Positions 23,697-30,495 of a stretch of 64,000 nt of DNA are shown piece after piece (the first letter of the stretch is position 1; every line of letters starts with the position of its first letter). The translations under genes and the position numbers were made by a program. Under the pieces are notes generated by a model that saw only the letters and a program-made list of their open reading frames with translations, made no database searches and was not told the DNA's origin. The stretch is taken from the NCBI GenBank assembly GCA_016718565.1, contig JADKCZ010000001.1, forward strand, positions 868,001-932,000, read 5' to 3'. Source of the DNA: Anaeromyxobacter sp. (GTDB lineage Bacteria > Myxococcota > Myxococcia > Myxococcales > Anaeromyxobacteraceae).

Positions 23697-23734
23697 GGCG
23701 GCAGCTCTCGAGGGTCGGGGTGAAAGGGGCGGCG

Positions 23735-25339
23735 CTACGGGTGCGGCACCAGGCTGAGCAGGGCGTCGACCAGCCGGTCCACGTCGGCGGTGGAGTGGAA
23801 GAGGTGGGTCGAGATCCGCAGCGGGGTGGAGGCGGTCTTGCCCGGGCCGGCCGCCACCGCGCTGGCGCGCCGGTCGCTGCGCAGCGTGTGCGGCACGGTG
23901 GTGGTGCGCAGCACGATGCCGAAGGCGGCCCGCAGGTCGGCCAGCGCGGCGGCGGCCTGGGCCGCCTGGGCGGTCGACTGCGCCACGGTCAGGTCGGCGT
24001 TGTAGTCGAAGCCGGGCGAGAAGGGGTTGAACGAGGTCAGGCCGATGCGGCCCACGTTGGCGTGGCGCGGCGTGGCGGGGAAGGAGAGCGCGCGCGGCCC
24101 CCAGACGTCCACCAGGCGGGCCCGCAGGTAGCGGGCCAGCGACACCAGGTAGGCCTCGATGGCCGGCCGCCCCCAGCCGTCCCACAGCTGGCAGCACTCG
24201 AAGAGCGCCTTCTGCGAGGGGCGGCTGCCGTTGCCCACCAGCTGCAGCAGCGCCGCCACGTTGTGGTCGGGCGAGCGTCGGCCGTTGAGCAGGATGGAGC
24301 TGCCGTTCTCGGCGCCGTACAGGAGGGTGTTGGTGGGCCAGTAGGTCGGCAGCGGCCCGGTGTTGGCGTAGCCCGGCACCGGCACGTCCACCGTCGGCAG
24401 GCCCGGCACCAGGAAGCCGAAGTCGCTGACGGGCGCCTGGCGCACGTAGGGGCGCGGGTCCCGGCCGTTGCGCAGGTACATGAAGCCGGTCTGGCCCGGC
24501 CCGCACTGCCACTTGTGGCCGGCGCCGGAGAAGAAGTCGCAGCCCATGTCGTGCAGGTCGAGCGCGATCATGCCGGGCAGGTGGGCCCCGTCCACGATGG
24601 AGATGAGCCCGTGGCGCGCCGCCCACAGGCACAGGTCGCGCTCCTGCAGCCGGGTGCCCGTCAGGTAGATGGGCGAGGAGAAGAGGATGGCCTTGGTCCG
24701 CGGCGACAGCGCCGCCTGGACCCTGCGCATCACCTCGGCGTCGGAGTAGGCGTCGCCGGTGGGGATGGCCACCTTCCGCACCACCACGCCGTAGCGGTCC
24801 GCCAGCAGCGAGGCCACCGCGATGCCGGCGCTCTCCTCCATGTTGGTGGTGATGAGCTCGTCGCCGCGCTCCCACTCCAGGCCGAGCGCGATGCGGAAGA
24901 GCCCGTCGGTGGTGTTGAAGCTCATCACCAGCTCGTAGGGATCGCAGCCGAACCCGGGCGCGATGGCGTTGCGCCAGGCCTGCTGCCCGAAGAAGTAGGC
25001 GGTGGGGTTCTCGGCCAGGGCCTGGTAGTCGGCGGCGTGGTCCTCCACCACCTGCCGCGGCGAGGCGCCGGTGGTGCCGAGGTTCATGTAGAGGAGCCCG
25101 GGCGCGAACTGCCAGGCCGAGGCGTAGGGGCTGCCCGCCGGGGGAGGGGGCCGGGGCGCCGCCTCGCCGGCCAGCGCGGGGCCGGCCGCCGCCAGCGCGG
25201 CGCCGCCCAGGCCGAAGCGCTTCATGAACTCGCGGCGCGCGTAGCGCACCTCGTGCTGCGCCGCCTCGGCCGCCTGCCTGGCCTGCGCCACCGGCTCGAC
25301 CTCGTCCGCGCCCACCACGTCCTGATCCGCCTGGTTCAT
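23735..25339 (-). CDS. Tat-exported class V aminotransferase-fold enzyme
   Basis: A 534-residue fold-type I PLP enzyme related to isopenicillin-N epimerases and cysteine desulfurase-like proteins. The PLP Schiff-base lysine is in SGAGHKWQCGPGQTGF, preceded by the cofactor Asp/His motif SIVDGAHLPGM. The N-terminus carries a twin-arginine signal, ARREFMKRFGLGG followed by AALAAAGPALAGEA (about residues 36-58). The enzyme should therefore be folded with PLP in the cytoplasm and exported. Substrate unknown. The ATG at 25339 has AGGAGGAGGG just upstream; an in-frame GTG at 25366 lacks this. The downstream gene encodes an outer-membrane-like protein. Confidence 0.82.
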   Translation of the reverse strand: MNQADQDVVGADEVEPVAQARQAAEAAQHEVRYARREFMKRFGLGGAALAAAGPALAGEAAPRPPPPAGSPYASAWQFAPGLLYMNLGTTGASPRQVVEDHAADYQALAENPTAYFFGQQAWRNAIAPGFGCDPYELVMSFNTTDGLFRIALGLEWERGDELITTNMEESAGIAVASLLADRYGVVVRKVAIPTGDAYSDAEVMRRVQAALSPRTKAILFSSPIYLTGTRLQERDLCLWAARHGLISIVDGAHLPGMIALDLHDMGCDFFSGAGHKWQCGPGQTGFMYLRNGRDPRPYVRQAPVSDFGFLVPGLPTVDVPVPGYANTGPLPTYWPTNTLLYGAENGSSILLNGRRSPDHNVAALLQLVGNGSRPSQKALFECCQLWDGWGRPAIEAYLVSLARYLRARLVDVWGPRALSFPATPRHANVGRIGLTSFNPFSPGFDYNADLTVAQSTAQAAQAAAALADLRAAFGIVLRTTTVPHTLRSDRRASAVAAGPGKTASTPLRISTHLFHSTADVDRLVDALLSLVPHP

Positions 25340-25482
25340 GGGGCCCTCCTCCTGGGGGTTCACCATGAGAGCAAAAAGTCGTACCCGGAGTCAAGGCTCC
25401 GCGCGCCGACGGAGCGTCGCGGTCCGCCGCCGGCCGGGCCGGGGCGGCTGCCGCCCGGCGGCGCGCCCGGCAGAGACGACGA

Positions 25483-25507
25483 CGGCGGCCCCAGGCAGGG
25501 GCCGCCG
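25483..25507 (-). terminator. Hairpin downstream of the small orphan gene
   Basis: Perfect CGGCGGCCCC / GGGGCCGCCG arms with a 5-nt loop, about 120 nt past the stop at 25629 and before the aminotransferase gene. It is followed on the reverse strand by TCGTCGTCTCT. The rest of the 289-nt gap 25340-25628 shows nothing else. Confidence 0.5.
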
Positions 25508-25628
25508 CGCTGATCCGGCTCGTCATCCTGCAACAGGGCCACGGACGCCCGTCCTCCAACCCGATGATGCCCGCCCCGACCCCTTCAAACGACCCCGTGG
25601 CCGGGCGCCCGTGACAACCCTTGGCGGC

Positions 25629-25913
25629 TCAGGTCCCTGGGGACCGGGCCGTCGCCAGCAGGAGGCTCATGTTGCGGGCGCCGTTCTCGCCGAGGTACCG
25701 GCGGAAGGCGGCCGCGTCCAGCCGCAGGCCCGAGATGGTGGCGTCCACGATCTCGTCGTAGCGGCGGGCGCTCGGCTTCTTGAGCTCGAGCGCGATCTTG
25801 AGGATGGCCCGGTGGAAGGCGGGGTCGACCTCGTCCACGACCGTGCGGGTGGCCGGCGCGACCGCGCGGGCCCTGGGCGACACGGCCTTCACCCCCACCT
25901 TGCGAGACGGCAT
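25629..25913 (-). CDS. Hypothetical small basic protein
   Basis: A 94-residue protein that I do not recognise. The first 25 residues are basic and Ala/Val-rich (MPSRKVGVKAVSPRARAVAP). The remainder looks like a compact helical domain: FHRAILKIALELKKPSARRYDEIVDATISGL and AAAFRRYLGENGARN. The frame is open up to an ATG at 25988, but codon usage upstream of 25913 is AT-rich and looks non-coding. A GAGG lies directly against the 25913 ATG, closer than usual, so the start is uncertain. It is flanked by a palindrome upstream and a hairpin downstream, suggesting its own transcript. Confidence 0.5.
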   Translation of the reverse strand: MPSRKVGVKAVSPRARAVAPATRTVVDEVDPAFHRAILKIALELKKPSARRYDEIVDATISGLRLDAAAFRRYLGENGARNMSLLLATARSPGT

Positions 25914-25959
25914 CCTCGGTGACCCCCAAGCCAGCGGCTGCGTGGAAAATTGAAGCGTG

Positions 25960-25973
25960 ACGATACGTGTCGT
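25960..25973. promoter_or_regulatory. Near-palindromic site ACGATACGTGTCGT
   Basis: A 14-bp inverted repeat with one mismatched pair, about 47 nt upstream of the small orphan gene. It is a candidate operator. No regulator gene is adjacent. Confidence 0.3.
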
Positions 25974-26058
25974 GTCATGCAGTGTCAATCAGGACCGCAA
26001 TGGCCTGAAATCATTTATGAAACGTGCGGCGGCCGCTGGTCGCCCTCTCGATGGCCCT

Positions 26059-26097
26059 GATCCATAGATCATGGTGGCCACGATCCATCTGTCATGG
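26059..26097. promoter_or_regulatory. Direct repeat GATCCAT-N2-GTCATGG-type, two copies 23 bp apart
   Basis: GATCCATAGATCATGG (26059-26074) and GATCCATCTGTCATGG (26082-26097) differ at three positions. The spacing is about two helical turns, as expected for a protein binding one face of DNA. They lie 120-160 nt before the deoxynucleoside kinase start. Confidence 0.35.
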
Positions 26098-26220
26098 CTC
26101 CGTCGATCGCCCCCACCCCACGCCCGGGCCCGACGGACCAGGCTGCAGGCCCGGGCCGGCCGCGTTTACACCGGCCCCGCCTTTTGGCAATCTCCGCCCC
26201 TCGCCACCAGACAAGGATCC

Positions 26221-26877
26221 ATGGAACGGCCTCCGGAGCGCCCCCGCTACATCGCCATCGAAGGGCCCATCGGCGTGGGGAAGACCACGCTGGCGCAGCT
26301 CCTGGCCGAGCGGCTCGGTGGGCGGCTGGTGCTCGAGCCGGTGGAGGAGAACCCCTTCCTGCCGGCCTTCTACGAGGACGCCCGCACCCACGCCTTCCAG
26401 ACCCAGCTCTTCTTCCTGCTCTCGCGGTTCCAGCAGCAGCAGCAGCTCTTCCAGCAGGACCTCTTCACCCAGAGCACGGTCTCCGACTACCTCTTCGCCA
26501 AGGACCGCATCTTCGCCTCGCTGACCCTCGACCAGAACGAGCTGGCCCTCTACGACCGGCTCTACGAGGTGCTGGGCCCGCGGGTGGTGAAGCCCGACCT
26601 GGTCGTCTACCTGCAGGCGCGCAACGAGGTGCTGCTCAAGCGCATCACCCGGCGCGGTCGGCCCTACGAGCGGGACATCGACCCGGCCTACGTCGAGGCG
26701 CTGGCCACCGCCTACGCCGGCTACTTCTTCCACTACGAGGAGACGCCGCTGCTGGTGGTGAACACCAGCGACATCGACCTGGTCGGCAGCGAGGCCGACC
26801 TGGAGGCGCTGGCGGCGGTCATCCGGCGCCACCGCAAGGGCGTCCAGCACTACGTCCCCATGGCCACCGGGCGCTAG
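26221..26877 (+). CDS. Deoxynucleoside kinase (dNK/dGK-dAK family)
   Basis: A 218-residue kinase that phosphorylates deoxynucleosides in salvage. The P-loop is GPIGVGKTT (residues 15-23), the substrate-binding block is VEENPFLPAFYED, and SDYLFAKDRIFA carries the DR motif. The LID-type RITRRGRPYERD resembles bacterial deoxyadenosine/deoxyguanosine kinases more than thymidine kinases. Base specificity cannot be fixed by eye. A glutamine run (FQQQQQLFQQD) is unusual but lies in a helix where the family is tolerant. The ATG at 26221 has AAGGA 4 nt upstream; the earlier in-frame codons look non-coding. Confidence 0.85.
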   Translation: MERPPERPRYIAIEGPIGVGKTTLAQLLAERLGGRLVLEPVEENPFLPAFYEDARTHAFQTQLFFLLSRFQQQQQLFQQDLFTQSTVSDYLFAKDRIFASLTLDQNELALYDRLYEVLGPRVVKPDLVVYLQARNEVLLKRITRRGRPYERDIDPAYVEALATAYAGYFFHYEETPLLVVNTSDIDLVGSEADLEALAAVIRRHRKGVQHYVPMATGR

Positions 26878-26905
26878 CCCCGGGGAGGGCGGGCGCGCAG
26901 GACAG

Positions 26906-26934
26906 GTGACAGGCGCCTCCCCTTCGGCTTAGAT
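26906..26934 (+). promoter_or_regulatory. Candidate panB promoter
   Basis: GTGACA (26906-26911) is separated by 17 nt from TTAGAT (26929-26934) in the gap before panB. The leader would be about 50 nt. Confidence 0.4.
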
Positions 26935-26991
26935 CGTCCTTCTCCCTTCCAATGGGCGGGACCCCGCGAGGGGCCTACACCGGAGGTCGGC

Positions 26992-27906
26992 ATGTCCACG
27001 CAGACCGGCGCACCGCGCCGCATCACCATCCACGAGCTCCGGCGGCTGAAGGAGCGCGGCGAGAAGATCGCCGTGGTCACGGCCTACGACGCCACCGCCG
27101 CCCGCCTGGTCGGCGAGGCCGGCGTCGACGTGGTGCTGGTGGGCGACTCGCTCGGCATGGTGGTGCAGGGGCACGAGTCCACCCTGCCGGTCACCCTCGA
27201 GCACATGATCTACCACTCGGCCATGGTGCGGCGCGGCCTCACCCGCGCCGGCGCCCGGGCCCACCTGGTGGGCGACCTGCCCTTCGGCAGCTACCAGGCC
27301 AGCCAGGACGAGGCGGTCAAGGCGGCCATGCGGCTGGTGTCGGAGGGCGGCGTCGAGGCGGTCAAGCTGGAGGGCGGCGCCGACTACGCCGAGGTGATCC
27401 GGCGCATGGTGCGGGCCGGCGTGCCGGTCATGGGCCACATCGGGCTGACCCCCCAGTCGGTGCACAAGCTGGGCGGCTACGTGGTGCAGGGCAAGGACGC
27501 CGAGCGCGCCCAGGCGCTGCTGCGCGACGCCCGCGCCCTGGAGTCGGCCGGCTGCTACGCCATCGTGCTGGAGTGCATCCCCACCGAGCTGGCGCGGGTC
27601 ATCACCGGGCAGGTCGGCGTGCCCACCATCGGCATCGGCGCCGGCCCGAGCTGCGACGGCCAGGTGCTGGTCCTCAACGACCTGCTGGGCCTCGACGAGG
27701 CCTTCACCCCCAGGTTCGTCAAGCGCTACGCCGAGCTGGGCGGCGAGGTGCGCGGCGCGGTGGGGCGCTACGTGGCCGAGGTGAAGGCCCGCGCCTTCCC
27801 GGCCGACGAGCACGTCTTCCACTCCTCCTCGGTCCGGCTGGTGCCGGTGGCCGACGAGGAGGAGGGGCGCGAGGACCTCCCGGGCGTCATGGGCGCGCCG
27901 GTCTAG
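26992..27906 (+). CDS. panB: 3-methyl-2-oxobutanoate hydroxymethyltransferase
   Basis: A 304-residue PanB, the first committed enzyme of pantothenate synthesis, making ketopantoate from alpha-ketoisovalerate and methylene-tetrahydrofolate. Diagnostic blocks are TAYDATAARLVGEAGVDVVLVGDSLGMV, LPVTLEHMIYH, LEGGADYAEVI, GHIGLTPQSVH and IGIGAGPSCDGQVLV. The protein is about 40 residues longer than E. coli PanB because of an acidic C-terminal tail. GGAGG lies 6 nt before the ATG. panC follows after 21 nt, giving a panBC operon that may continue into smpB. Confidence 0.95.
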   Translation: MSTQTGAPRRITIHELRRLKERGEKIAVVTAYDATAARLVGEAGVDVVLVGDSLGMVVQGHESTLPVTLEHMIYHSAMVRRGLTRAGARAHLVGDLPFGSYQASQDEAVKAAMRLVSEGGVEAVKLEGGADYAEVIRRMVRAGVPVMGHIGLTPQSVHKLGGYVVQGKDAERAQALLRDARALESAGCYAIVLECIPTELARVITGQVGVPTIGIGAGPSCDGQVLVLNDLLGLDEAFTPRFVKRYAELGGEVRGAVGRYVAEVKARAFPADEHVFHSSSVRLVPVADEEEGREDLPGVMGAPV

Positions 27907-27927
27907 CGAGGCGGACGCCGGGACCCC

Positions 27928-28797
27928 GTGACCACCCCCGAGCTCGTCACCGACCCGGCCGCCTGGCAGGCGCGCTGCCTCGCGGCCCGCGACCAGGGCG
28001 TGCGCCTGGCGCTGGTGCCCACCATGGGCTCCCTGCACGCCGGCCACGCCTCGCTGCTGGCCGAGGCGCGCCGCCGCGCCGACGCGGGCGGCCGCCGCGG
28101 CCTGGCGCTGGCCACCATCTTCGTCAACCCCACCCAGTTCGGGCCCGGCGAGGACCTGTCGCGCTACCCGCGCGACCTCGGCGGCGATCTCGCCACCTGC
28201 GCCGCGGCCGGGGTGGACTGGGTGCTGGCCCCGCCCGACCCGGGGCAGGTCTTCCGGCCCGGCCACCAGACCTGGGTGACGGTGGAGCAGGCCAGCCAGG
28301 GGCTGTGCGGCGCCTCGCGCCCGGGCCACTTCCGCGGCGTGGCCACGGTGGTCCTGAAGCTCCTCAACCTGACCCGGCCGCACCTGGCGCTCTTCGGCGA
28401 GAAGGACTGGCAGCAGCTGGCGGTCATCCGGGCCATGGCGCTGGACCTGGACCTGGGGCTGGAGGTGGTGGGGATGCCCATCGTGCGGGAGCCGGACGGG
28501 CTGGCCATGTCCTCGCGCAACGCCTACCTGTCGGCGGAGGAGCGCGGCCGGGCGCTGGCGCTGTCGCGGGCGCTCCTCGAGGCGCGCCAGGAGGTGCTGG
28601 CCGGGCGGCGGGCGGCGGCGGCGCTGACGGAGCGGGCCCGGCGGCGCCTCTCGGAGGCCGGGGCGCGGGTGGACTACGTGGCGCTGGTGCACCCGGAGAC
28701 GCTGGCGCCGCTGGCCGAGGCCACGCCCGGGGCGGTGCTGCTGCTGGCGGCCTTCGTGGGCAAGACCCGGCTCATCGACAACCTGGTGCTGCCGTGA
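27928..28797 (+). CDS. panC: Pantothenate synthetase
   Basis: A 289-residue ATP-dependent ligase that joins pantoate to beta-alanine. The nucleotide-binding motif is PTMGSLHAGHASLL, followed by TIFVNPTQFGPGEDLSRYPRDL, FGEKDWQQLAVIRAM and the KMSK-like REPDGLAMSSRNAYLS. It starts at a GTG 21 nt after panB, with GAGG upstream. No panD gene is nearby, so beta-alanine must come from elsewhere in the genome. Confidence 0.95.
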   Translation: MTTPELVTDPAAWQARCLAARDQGVRLALVPTMGSLHAGHASLLAEARRRADAGGRRGLALATIFVNPTQFGPGEDLSRYPRDLGGDLATCAAAGVDWVLAPPDPGQVFRPGHQTWVTVEQASQGLCGASRPGHFRGVATVVLKLLNLTRPHLALFGEKDWQQLAVIRAMALDLDLGLEVVGMPIVREPDGLAMSSRNAYLSAEERGRALALSRALLEARQEVLAGRRAAAALTERARRRLSEAGARVDYVALVHPETLAPLAEATPGAVLLLAAFVGKTRLIDNLVLP

Positions 28798-28822
28798 GGC
28801 GGCCTGGGCGCGGGGGCGGGCC

Positions 28823-29335
28823 GTGAGCAAGAAGGCGGGTGGGGCCAAGAGGGGCGGCGGGGCCGAGGAGGGCCTCACGGTGGTGGCGCGCAACAAGAAG
28901 GCCGGCTTCGACTTCGACCTCGAGGAGCGCTTCGAGGCCGGGCTGGTGCTGCAGGGCAGCGAGGTGAAGTCGCTGCGCGCCGGCAACGCCAACCTGGCCG
29001 ACGCCTATGCCCGCCCGGTCAAGGGCGAGCTCTTCCTCATGAACTGCCGCATCGGCGAGTACGACAAGGCGGGGCTCTTCGGCCACCTGCCGCTGCGCGA
29101 CCGCAAGCTGCTGGTGGGGCGCGCCCAGCTCGACAAGCTCATCAGCAAGGTGGAGCGGGCCGGGTACACCATCGTCCCCACGCAGCTCCACTTCCGCGAC
29201 GGCTGGGCCAAGGTGGAGCTGGCGCTCGCCAAGGGGCGCACCCACCAGGATCGGCGCGGCGCCATCGCCGAGCGCGAGTCGAAGCGCGAGATGGACCGGG
29301 AGCTGGGCCGGGGCCGCAAGCGCCAGGGCCGCTGA
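28823..29335 (+). CDS. smpB: SsrA-binding protein SmpB
   Basis: A 170-residue trans-translation factor that brings tmRNA to stalled ribosomes. The core is standard: VVARNKKAGFDFDLEERFEAGLVLQGSEVKSLR, GKTHQ-like KGRTHQDRRGAIAERESKREMDRE and a basic tail. An unusual Lys/Gly-rich extension of about 18 residues precedes the core (SKKAGGAKRGGGAEEG). It starts at a GTG 25 nt after panC. No ssrA gene was seen in the window. Confidence 0.94.
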   Translation: MSKKAGGAKRGGGAEEGLTVVARNKKAGFDFDLEERFEAGLVLQGSEVKSLRAGNANLADAYARPVKGELFLMNCRIGEYDKAGLFGHLPLRDRKLLVGRAQLDKLISKVERAGYTIVPTQLHFRDGWAKVELALAKGRTHQDRRGAIAERESKREMDRELGRGRKRQGR

Positions 29336-29429
29336 GGCGCGCCCCTCCCCGCGCCAGCTCCGGCCGCTCCCTCGCGGGGATCGGTGGGCACCGTCCCGCC
29401 GTCCGTGTAGGCTCCTCCCCGGACGGGCC

Positions 29430-30347
29430 ATGTACGACCGGATCACCCTCCAGCACGACCTCATCGACTGCCGCGGCGCCACCCTGGCCTCCGCCGGCTT
29501 CGTGCTCTCCCCGCAGGCCATCGGCGAGGCGGCCCGGCGGACCCCGGCCGCGGCGCGGCGGGGGCTGGCCGAGACGGCCCACCGGGGCGAGGTGAGCGGC
29601 CCGCTGGAGGACCCGGCCTACAAGCACCTCTTCGGCGACGCCGCGGTGCGCGGGGTGGTGGAGCGGGCGCTGCTCGAGGTGCGCCTGCCGGAGATCCTCT
29701 TCGAGGAGCTGACCGGCGTGCAGCGCGCCAACCCGGGGCTCTACCGCCACGGGCTGGCCACCGCGGCGGTGGCGGTGCGCATGCTGCTGGCGGCGGTGGG
29801 CGACCTGAAGGGCGTGCCGGACCTGGCGGCCGCCGCGCTGCTGCACGACCTCGGCATGCGCCACGTGCCCATGCGCCTGGTGCGCAACCGCGACCGGCTC
29901 TCCCGGCAGGAGGCGGCCGAGGTGGCGGCCCACCCCCTCACCGGCGCCTACCACCTGGCGCGGGTGCTGGGGGTCCACCCGGCGGTGGGCGCGGCGCACG
30001 GCCACCACTGGCGCTGCGGTCAGGGCTACCCGCACCTGGCCGGGGCCCCGTCGCGCTCGGTGGAGGTGGTGGCGGTGGCCAGCGCCTTCGCCGCGCTGAC
30101 CCAGCCGCGCCCCTTCCGCTCCGAGCCCTACGACGTGCGCGCCGCCGCCGACCTGCTGGTGGACGAGGCCCGGGCGGGCACCGCCGACGCCAACACGGTG
30201 AAGCTGCTGGTGCACGCGCTGCGCGGCGGGCGCGGCGATCCGCGCGCCGTGACCTTCGGCGGCCACCGCGGGGGACAGGTGCCGGAGGTGAACCGGCACA
30301 CGTCGGTGTCGGTGCCGCAGGCCGCGCCGGACCCGCCCGGCGGCTGA
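29430..30347 (+). CDS. HD-GYP-like phosphohydrolase domain protein
   Basis: A 305-residue soluble protein. About 110 N-terminal residues have no clear family. A helical HD domain follows with LLHDLGM (His139, Asp140), AAHPLTGAYHLARVLG and AHGHHWRCGQGYPHL (Gly199-Tyr-Pro201). That is the HD-GYP layout of cyclic-di-GMP phosphodiesterases, but HDLGM replaces HDIGK and GQGYP replaces DGTGYP, so catalysis is uncertain. TAGGCT lies upstream at 29408, ending 16 nt before the ATG. The gene ends 50 nt before a terminator. Confidence 0.72.
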   Translation: MYDRITLQHDLIDCRGATLASAGFVLSPQAIGEAARRTPAAARRGLAETAHRGEVSGPLEDPAYKHLFGDAAVRGVVERALLEVRLPEILFEELTGVQRANPGLYRHGLATAAVAVRMLLAAVGDLKGVPDLAAAALLHDLGMRHVPMRLVRNRDRLSRQEAAEVAAHPLTGAYHLARVLGVHPAVGAAHGHHWRCGQGYPHLAGAPSRSVEVVAVASAFAALTQPRPFRSEPYDVRAAADLLVDEARAGTADANTVKLLVHALRGGRGDPRAVTFGGHRGGQVPEVNRHTSVSVPQAAPDPPGG

Positions 30348-30398
30348 GCGGCTCCGGGGATCCCCTCACCGCCTCCGAGCGCCTGGCCTGGACGTGGC

Positions 30399-30430
30399 AG
30401 GGCCCCGCCGGCGGTCGCCAGCGGGGCCCT
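30399..30430. terminator. Hairpin between the HD-GYP-like gene and the protease gene
   Basis: Perfect arms AGGGCCCCGC / GCGGGGCCCT enclose a 12-nt loop that can itself fold. It sits between convergent stops at 30347 and 30496. Confidence 0.6.
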
Positions 30431-30495
30431 CGGTGTCTCGTGGTCCTCCGGGTCAGGCCAGGGCGGCGTGGGCCGCCCTGGCCGTCACTCGAGGG

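Larger units (their letters stand above)
25914..26220. other. Intergenic control region, no gene seen
   Basis: A 307-nt divergent gap between the small orphan gene and the deoxynucleoside kinase gene. The middle part (about 25940-26100) is clearly AT-richer than the surrounding genes. It contains one near-palindrome and one direct repeat, listed separately. No open frame with coding-like codon usage was found. Confidence 0.5.

Noticed and set aside
28797..29430. tmRNA (ssrA) gene next to smpB
   Set aside because: No tRNA-like ends or tag-peptide frame were found in the flanking sequence.
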